Origin: Punctularia strigosozonata HHB-11173 SS5
Lineage: Eukaryota; Basidiomycota; Agaricomycetes; Corticiales; Punctulariaceae
NCBI RefSeq assembly: GCF_000264995.1
Contig: NW_006767434.1
Location: 608,258-672,257, forward strand
Direction: 5' to 3'
DNA length: 64,000 nt
A model generated the notes under the pieces. It saw only the letters and a program-made list of their open reading frames with translations. It made no database searches and was not told the DNA's origin. Positions 57,273 through 64,000 of the stretch are shown here, one piece after another. Positions within the stretch are counted from its first letter, which is position 1; each line of letters starts with the position of its first letter. The position numbers and the translations under genes are program-made.

Positions 57273-59847
57273 ATGGCCAATCCTGACTCCCACAGCCTGG
57301 AAACATGCACTGAGCCTGACAACATGCTACATGACCTCGGCGTCCGGCTCCGGGCACAGTTTGAGGAGATCGGGAGTATGGTAGACCTAGATGCGGCCAT
57401 CGGTGTCCATCGAGTGTCTCTCAAGCTTCGTGTGGAAGGAAACCTTCTCCGATGTTGGTCCTTGCGCGAGCTGTCGCTCTGCCTTGCGCACCGCTTTCGT
57501 CGCACAGGGAACGTCGCCAATCTCACTGAAGCACTCGAAGTCTGCAAGGAGCAGGTCAGTATAGCACCTCCGGTCATGTCCGGGCTTTGCGCTCGTCAAC
57601 TCGCAGAGTTGCTTCACATGCGGTCAGAATACTCGTGCAGCCCTGAAGACCTGGAAGAGGCCGAGCACGTCTTGGACGAGAACTTTGATCCCTGGGTAGC
57701 CGCCGATGCATCCCATGTCGCACTTGACGTTGACTTCCTGAGGTATTGCTCCGCGAGGCGCCTCGGATCTCCGGCAAACATCGAAGAGACGATATACGCA
57801 CTGCGCCAGAAGCTATCTCAGCATCCGACAGAGAAGTGGATCTACCAGTGCTGGCTCGGACTGGCGCTACGCGACCTCTTCGCACGGGTCGGCCTCCGCG
57901 AAGATATTGACGAGGCGGTCAAAATGTCGTGCGCCGCTGTTGCCGCATGTCCCGCCCGACACGTTTCTCGTTCGCTCGTCCTCAGGCAGTGCTCACTGGT
58001 GCTAGTAGCGCGATTTCGCGCCTTTCAACTCGAGGAAGACGCACGGGAGGCCGTAAGGATCCTCGTGACCGTGCTCAAGATGCTCCCGCTTGGACATGGG
58101 GAACGCCATCGATGCCTGGCAGAGTTGGCACGCCTGTTGCTCGACGAGGGCTCGCCTGTCTACGATGTGGGCGAGGCATTAGGTTTTCTGTGTCAGGCAG
58201 TGGAGGATACATCCGGCAGCCCACGCAGGCGCATCGAGGATACCGTGCGGCTGCTTAACGTGATCAAACGCAGGTCGGGCATGGACGCTCCCGCGAACGA
58301 GGCACTTGTGCGCGTATATATCGGCGGAGTCGGGCTGATGGTGGACGCGGCGTCGGACGTCGGTTGGACGCCGGAATCGAGACTTCGCGCTTTGCTATCC
58401 TCCGATGCGCTGCCCGCGGAGGCGGCAGCGCACGCTTTCAGGTCGCTTCACCAGCAACTTGCGATATATCTACTCGACCGAGGGAGAGCGTCGGTTTGGG
58501 CTTGTACCGGGGGTGAAGTAACGCAAAAGAGCCACGATTTGAGGGGTGTGGTCGCATTTCAGGCACAGCTGGGGAGCTCGTTGGTGCCCAAGGAATACGC
58601 GGATATATCCTTGGCGGCGGAAAGGGGCCCCGTGGTGCTGCTCCTCGAGAGCGAGGCGGCGTGCTTTGCGATTGTCATCAGGTCGCCGACCGATCAACCG
58701 CGGCAGGTACCCCTCGCGTCTGCTTCTTCCAAAGAGCTGGGGCATGTTAGGTCCTCCTGGGAGAACATTGCCCGGCGAGCATATGGAGATATCCAGAATT
58801 CAGTCGCCATCACCGGTGATGTGGGCGGTGCCAGAATTATGCCCCTCATGGCGCAGGACTCAAGTGCGGACGAGGAGCTCGTGTCGATACTGGAGAATCT
58901 GTGGTGGATGGTCGTTCAGCCGGTTGTGCACGCGCTGGGTTTGAAGGCGAGTAAACTAAACGAATGGCATTTCCGTCTTTGCCTGACCAGTGAGTTCCGC
59001 AGAGAAGCAGCGGCCGCACACGGCCTCGCGTATGGTGATGCCCTACGGGAAAATTCAGCTTCTTGCCCCTTCATGCTGCCGGTATTGGAGATTACCAATG
59101 CAGCGACTACATGGTGTCTTCGTATACCCCGACACTCGCGGCATTGGTTGACGCTCGCAAGTCTTACAGATCCCGGGGATGTCATGACCCCGGAGGGACT
59201 AGAATGCTCCTGACCGGCGTGGCGGAACCCAAGCAGGGATGGACAGATCTGGCGCTCGTGGCGGACGAGCTTACGGAGGTCGCGAACGCCGTCCCGAACA
59301 CAGTATCTGTCTCGCTGGCCCCGTGCGCGGACCCGAGCACGATCTTGGATCTCTTTCCGCGCGTGCAGATCTTCCATATCGCCTGCCATGCGCGGCAGGA
59401 TCTGGTCGAGCCACTCGGAGGCGGGCTCGTCGTGCGAGACGGGGTGGTGACCGTGAAAGAGCTTGGCGCTTTGCACGCCGACGACGGGCTACTGGCTTAC
59501 CTCTCTGCCTGTGGGACCGCGAGGGGCGACCCCGGACAACCGAACCAGACTATCCACCTTGCCACGGCGGCGTTGCTCGCCGGTTTCAAGAGCGTTGTCG
59601 CCACCATGTGGTGCGCATCATCATCCTCTATGTTCTTTATGGTGCCCTGAACTAGTATAACAGGGATATGGACGACGGCGATGGGCCTGTCGTTGCGGGC
59701 GCGTTCTACCGCGCGCTGTTTCGAGACGGAACGGTGGAGCTTGATCTCGACGCGGTGCCGTATGCGCTAGACGAGGCCGTTCGAATGTTGCGAGGGGCTG
59801 GGGTGTCTCCGATGCGCTATGCGCCCTACATCCATTTTGGCATCTAG
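57273..59847 (+). pseudogene. TPR-type CHAT (caspase-like) protein with an in-frame TGA
   Basis: Helical TPR-like repeats followed by a CHAT protease domain, the caspase-related clan CD fold. Exons 57273-58950, 58995-59610 and 59664-59847 give 825 codons before the stop. Leu/Ala-rich repeat helices (SLRELSLCLAHRFRRTGNVANLTEALEV) fill roughly the first 400 residues. The CHAT part has FLPLHAAG, the catalytic His in FHIACHAR, the catalytic Cys in AYLSACGTA and VVATMW..DGP. The block before FLPLHAAG reads RVW-stop-CPTG: TGA at 59036-59038 stands where CHAT proteins usually have the second Trp of WWCPTG. Everything after it is still in frame and conserved, with both catalytic residues intact. So the lesion is young, an error, or recoded. 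The 57273 start is the best ATG, but an upstream exon is possible. Confidence 0.75.
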
Positions 59848-60441
59848 AAAACAACTTCAGTGTCGAAACAAGGTGCGAGCGCGTTGGTCTTTCGATTGTA
59901 CTAGCCATGCATTTCGTTAGGTCGGAGCATTGCAAGAAGAGGGCCTTCAAAGTATGATATCCGGCAGCATATCTACTGATCGGTAGTACCTGGTTTTCTC
60001 GTAGAACATCCGTAAGGTATGTTTACATTGCTTTACATTCAATACAGTACAATTTTCGCTTCGGCGGGTATGTATCGTAAGCACGTTGAGGTAGGAGAAT
60101 ACATCAGCTTAACGTAGAACGTAAGCCTCGCATGTCGGGGACGACACAGGCACGAACAAGCGCTTGGCTATATGCAGCTTATACTAATCAACCGGAACGA
60201 GGATATTGCCAGCGAATGCTCCTCGAGAGTGGTGCAGGATTTGCGTGTCATGGCAAGGAACGTCCCGGCGACGCGCTTCATCGGCCTCTGATACTGCGCG
60301 GTGGGCGGCAGCACATCGGGTCGCAAGTGGGCAGCGAGCGCGCACTGTGACGTTTATGAGGTGTAGTGAAGCAGATGGTAAGCCCTGTAGGCTGTTGGAC
60401 GCCAAGGCGAGTGAGGACGGAGGGTTGGTGGTGGTGCGTCA
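59848..60441. other. Convergent intergenic region
   Basis: 594 bp between the 3' ends of the CHAT gene (+) and RPC9 (-). No coding exon seen. Confidence 0.5.
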
Positions 60442-61216
60442 CTAGTCCTCCTCCATGTCGAGATCGCCCTCGACGCCGGCGCCCTCGCCCACGTCGTCAA
60501 AGTCGACCGCGTTCGCGTCCTGGTCCCACTGCCCGTCCGCGTCCGCGTCGCCCCAGGCGTCTTCGCCCTCGGCGTCCGCATCGGGGAGCATCAGCTCCTC
60601 CGCTTCTCCGGGCGGCGGTTGCCCGTTCGTGATTACGGGACCGGAGGTGGACGTGAGCGAGGATTGGACGAGCTCGAGCACTTCGTTGATTTGGGCTTCG
60701 GTGAGCCGGTCCTCGAGCTCTTCGACGACGGTGTAGAGCTCGACGGCGGTCGTCGGCGCGAGGTTGGCCATCTGCAGCTTCTCGGCCTTGGTAAGGCCAT
60801 ACGGAGCGAGACCTTTAAGGAGGGTGGTGATTCCTTGCGGCGTCTGGCGCGCGGTGGGGTGGTACGGCGCGTCGAGGTACTGGATAGCCTGGGGATGTAA
60901 CAAGAGATGAGGGTGGGTTCGTCGGTAAGGATGGGGGCGAACTCTTACCTCAACTTGGATGGTACGGAGGTGCTCGCAAGTCTGTTGATCAGTTGAATTG
61001 TGAGTTGGCACGGCGCCGGCAGCCTCTTCCTCTTTCTTGATGCGCTGCGCGGTCTTGGCGCGCGCGAGGTGGTCCGCCTCGAGTTCTTTGAGAAGGCCGA
61101 GCACCTCAAAGTTGGAGAGCAACGCCGCTCGAGGGTTTATCACCTTTCGTTTTTCGTTTCGTCAGGATAAGCTCCATGTCCTCGAGGCGATCGCGAGGAA
61201 CAGGACCGACCTCCAT
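60442..61216 (-). CDS. RPC9: RNA polymerase III subunit C17 / RPC9
   Basis: Stalk subunit of RNA polymerase III (Rpb4/CRCP fold), pairing with RPC8 and helping initiation in the nucleus. Exons 61211-61216 (ATG GAG only), 60949-61143 and 60442-60888 give 215 residues. NPRAALLSNFEVLGLLKEL opens the fold; YLDAPYHPTARQTP and ITTLLKGLAPYGLTKAEKLQMANLAP carry the signature, and EELEDRLTEAQINEVLELV ends the Rpb4 domain. A long acidic tail (GDLDMEED at the end) follows, common in fungal orthologues. The six-base first exon is needed to supply the Met and is followed by a regular intron. Head-to-head with NOT2, 213 bp apart. Confidence 0.85.
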
Positions 61217-61429
61217 GGGGGGGGGGGGAAAGGAAAGCCGAGGAAAGAAAAGAAGATAAAACGGGGAATATAGATGTGGCTGTGCACTCGTCGCACCTCT
61301 TCGTCTTCCGTCCTGCCTTGGCGCGCGGAAGTGACTGACTTTGTCTTCGTCTCCGACTTCGTCTTCGTCGACACCACAGCGACAATACCGGTCTACAAAT
61401 ACAACCCTACAAACTCACAATCAAACACG
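61217..61429. promoter_or_regulatory. Shared RPC9 / NOT2 divergent promoter
   Basis: 213 bp separate the two start codons. The plus strand carries a G run at 61217-61228 and CTTCGTCT-type pyrimidine repeats near 61340-61370 just before the NOT2 start. No TATA box seen on either strand. Confidence 0.5.
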
Positions 61430-62135
61430 ATGAATCGAGGTGACCGATCAGCCTGGTCTTTGTCCATACTCCAAAGGCTCATTAAAGAAACCCTTCGTTG
61501 GACCCAGGCCAACCACCACAACGCCCGCCGTCGCTCGCGCCGCCCACCGGTCTCGGACAACAACTTCCCACCCAAGGGCTCGGGCCGACGGGAACGTACC
61601 GCGCGGCGTACCCGCAATACAACAACCACACGCTCCCGCCGCCGCGGACGACGCTCATGCCCGGCTTCCCCGCGCTCCAGGCGGCGCAGGCGCAGAGCCA
61701 GACCCGGCAGCAGAACGCGGGGGGTCTTTCGCCGTTCGGAGGGCAGGGGCAGCAGCGCGGGTCGAGCGCGTTTGCGTACAGCGGGATCGGCCAGCAGACG
61801 ACGACGGGGAGCAGCGGGCTCGGGGGGCAGCCGATGCCGCCCGCGCCGTCGAACGTGTCCGGCCAGCAACAGCAGCAGCAGCAGCAGCAACAACAACATC
61901 CGGCGGCGACGCCGTCGCTGTCGTCCGCGAGCGAAGTGGGGCTAGATCCGAACGACTTTCCCTCGCTCGGCGCGGGGTCGAACGGCAATAACGGCGGGAA
62001 TAACGGCGGCGGCGGCGCTGCGCCCGTGGCGAGCTATGCGAGCCAGGCGCAACAGCAGGCGCAGCAACAGGCGTCGCAGATGGGCGGAGGGGCGCAGAGG
62101 GATTTTACGCCGGACGACTTCCCGGCGTTGGGTGG

Positions 62136-62168
<33 letters not shown>

Positions 62169-63733
62169 GCAAGCGCCTAGTCAAGATGGGCCACCGCCGG
62201 GACTGGGCGGATACGGTGGTGCTGGGGCGAACGGGGACGGGCAGGCGACGGTGCCGCAACCGAGGCAGCAGACGCCTGGGTTGCTGAACCTCGGGCAGGC
62301 ACAGGTGCGGAGTGCGAGCGCGCAGGCGCAGGAACGGGTGCGCGTTACTTGCTCTGTGCAGACAGAGAAGGGTCTCACGAAATGTGCATTCCTTAGCATC
62401 AACAGCAACAGAGTTATACCCTCAAGCAGCAGGCGTGGCCGTCGCCGAGCGTGTCGAACGCCCCGCCCTCCTCGTTTGCACAGCAGCAGCAACCACAAGG
62501 TCAACAACCTCCGAACGGCGCGAACGCCACCGCCACGCAACAACAACAACAACCGCAACCGCCTAGCGCGCCGCCGGGCGTGCTCCCCCCGCACCTCCAG
62601 CAAGCCCAGCAGCAGGCGGCGGGCTACAACAACGGGAACGGGAACTCGCTCGCGACGGACTCGGCCGGGCCGTCGGCGGCGGCGCTCCCGCAGACGCCCG
62701 CGCAGCAGGTGCTCGTGTCCGCCGCGGACCGCTGGGGCCTGCTCGGCCTGATCGCGCTGATCAAGAGCGACAATCTGAACGCGCAGCTGTTGAGCGTCGG
62801 GACGGACCTGGCGACGATGGGGCTCGATATGCAGCATCAAGGGTGAATGTTCATTTCATCTATCGTCGCTTCTTTGTTTCCTGTAATCTGTCCGGCTTAT
62901 ACCCTTTCGCACGCGCTCCTTCCTGCTCCCCTTGTTTTTTTTTAATCATGTGTTTTTTCTGGGCCTTTTTTTTTCGTCTTGTTTTGTCGGGGGCTCCAAA
63001 ATGCTGATGTTATGTGTCATTGCGTTTCTACTCGATGGTGTTTTGGGTTTTTTTTTCCAGCGCGCTCTATTCGACGTTCATCACGCCCTGGGCGGACTCG
63101 TCCGCGGCGCGAGGGATCGAGCCCGATTTTTCGGTGCCGGCGTGCTACGCGAGCGTGAACACGCCGCCGCCGGGGCCGGCGAAGGCGCAGGCGTTCAGCG
63201 ACGAGACGCTGCTGTACGTGTTCTACGCGTGTCCGCGGGACGCGGTGCAGGAGGTCGCGGCGCAGGAGCTGTGGAACCGGCAGTGGCGGTGGCATAAGGA
63301 GCTGAGGGTGTGGATCACGAAGGAGGGCGTGGCGCAGGGGGAGGGGATGGCGAGGAAGTTTCCTGGCGGCGAGCAGGGTGCGTCCTTTTTTTCTTTTCGT
63401 CTGAGTTTGTGGTTGACGGAACGGGGCGGTGGTGCTGACGCTGTGTGGGTTTTGGCAGGAGTGTACTTCTACTGGGACCCGGATACTTGGCAGAAGGAGC
63501 GCAAGGAGATGTTGGTGCGGTACGACGACCTGGAGGAGAAGACGACGCCGGCGTTCGTGCCGAACAGCGTCGTGCTGCAGCCGATGGCGCAGGCGCAGCA
63601 AGCGCAACAGGGGCAGCAGGGGCAGGGGCAGCAGCCATCCGGACACGGCGCGATGGGACAGATGCCGGTCGGGATGAGGCTCGGCGGGGTGGGCCAGGGC
63701 CGGTTCGCGCAGGTGGGCGTGGCGGCGATGTGA
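61430..63733 (+). CDS. NOT2: CCR4-NOT complex subunit 2 (NOT2/CDC36)
   Basis: Scaffold subunit of the CCR4-NOT deadenylase. Exons 61430-61439, 61508-62337, 62406-62842, 63061-63377 and 63459-63733 give 622 residues. The ten-base first exon (MNR) joins GQPPQRPPS in frame. The middle is rich in Gln, Gly and Pro, with runs of about 11-12 Gln at 61866-61897 and 62139-62171. WGLLGLIALIKS starts the conserved part, and YVFYACPRDAVQEVAAQELWNRQW and WHKELRVWI form the NOT box, followed by YFYWDPDTWQKERKEM. A Gln/Gly-rich tail follows before TGA at 63731. Retention of the first intron would change the frame, so the N-terminus depends on correct splicing. Confidence 0.88.
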
Positions 63734-63961
63734 GCCGCGGGTGTCAAGAGACCCGGATTTCTGGCGAAAGTATACGCCTTTGTCGATTCGAGTTTCGACG
63801 AACCCCCCCCCTGAGATATCCCGTTTCCGACTCTGTACGTTTACTGCAAAACTGTAATGCGCTACTACTACATATTACCATCCGGTTTTACGAAACTTGG
63901 TCATTCCTCCTCCCCTCCTCGAAAGGAAATATGCTTTGTATGACGCGTCGCGAGGGCCTCT

Positions 63962-63964
<3 letters not shown>

Positions 63965-64000
<36 letters not shown>
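63965..64000. repeat. Terminal T run
   Basis: 36 T to the last base of the window. It may continue beyond, as a homopolymer or the edge of an assembly break. It lies about 230 bp after the NOT2 stop. Confidence 0.9.

Noticed and set aside
58951-58994. Apparent frameshift before the CHAT core
   Set aside because: A 44-nt GT-AG intron explains the change of frame; only the TGA remains unexplained.
860-59038. Repeat-induced point mutation as the cause of both premature stops
   Set aside because: The affected genes show no general excess of G-to-A/C-to-T decay and are single copies here; two isolated changes do not support it.
1-64000. tRNA, rRNA or CRISPR features
   Set aside because: No tRNA-like T-loop with matching arms, no rRNA stretch and no regularly spaced repeat array was seen by eye.

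Overview
The window looks like nuclear DNA of a filamentous basidiomycete, probably an Agaricomycete. Genes are intron-dense: about 50-60 nt introns with GT..AG ends, branch-like CTNAC motifs and pyrimidine-rich 3' ends, plus a noticeable set of GC-AG introns. The gene content fits: two DUF4246 proteins, a Goodbye-NACHT-ankyrin NLR, a TPR-CHAT protein, a GPI-type GH16, a GH20 hexosaminidase and an UNC93-like transporter. All gene models below were assembled by hand from splice signals and reading-frame continuity; no database search was possible.

Layout. 1-7 kb: a secreted epoxide hydrolase (-, cut by the left edge, with an in-frame TAG), a secreted class 3 lipase (+), a first DUF4246 gene (+) and a SAM methyltransferase (-). 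7.6-16.3 kb: an SDR with an unusual low-complexity insert (-, containing a 750-N gap inside an intron), a long gene-poor stretch with microsatellites, and a GH16 glucanase (-). 19-24.6 kb: two diverged paralogues, tentatively MIF4G-like (-), and a small secreted protein (+). 25.8-30.1 kb: an intact NLR (+). 31.3-41.2 kb: GH20 hexosaminidase (+), a second SDR (+, 446-N gap in an intron) and NAD-specific glutamate dehydrogenase GDH2 (-). 43-51.4 kb: a tandem array of four paralogues of an unrecognised family (copies A-D, +), with a second DUF4246 gene between A and B, and relic copies at about 46.7 kb and 30.5 kb. 51.5-64 kb: an UNC93-like membrane protein (-), a 2OG-Fe(II) oxygenase (-), a TPR-CHAT caspase-like protein (+, with an in-frame TGA), and the divergent housekeeping pair RPC9 (-) and NOT2 (+).

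Most novel element: the array at 43-51 kb. All four copies share five exons with phase-0 introns and an exon 2 of exactly 93 nt. Three copies carry a basic patch followed by a DFIDL[ST] core and an acidic run, which matches the consensus of a SUMO-interacting motif. They end in a conserved helical-looking C-terminal module. The array shows gain and loss: live copies, a copy without the motif and decayed exon-1/exon-2 fragments.

A second signal: the two otherwise intact genes with a premature stop (epoxide hydrolase, TAG; CHAT protein, TGA) both carry it at a position where their families have Trp (TGG). That is compatible with ordinary pseudogenes, sequencing error, or A-to-I recoding of UAG/UGA to UGG in mRNA.

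Housekeeping genes (GDH2, RPC9, NOT2) mark conserved chromosome. The DUF4246, array, NLR, CHAT, MIF4G-like and secreted-protein genes form the accessory part.
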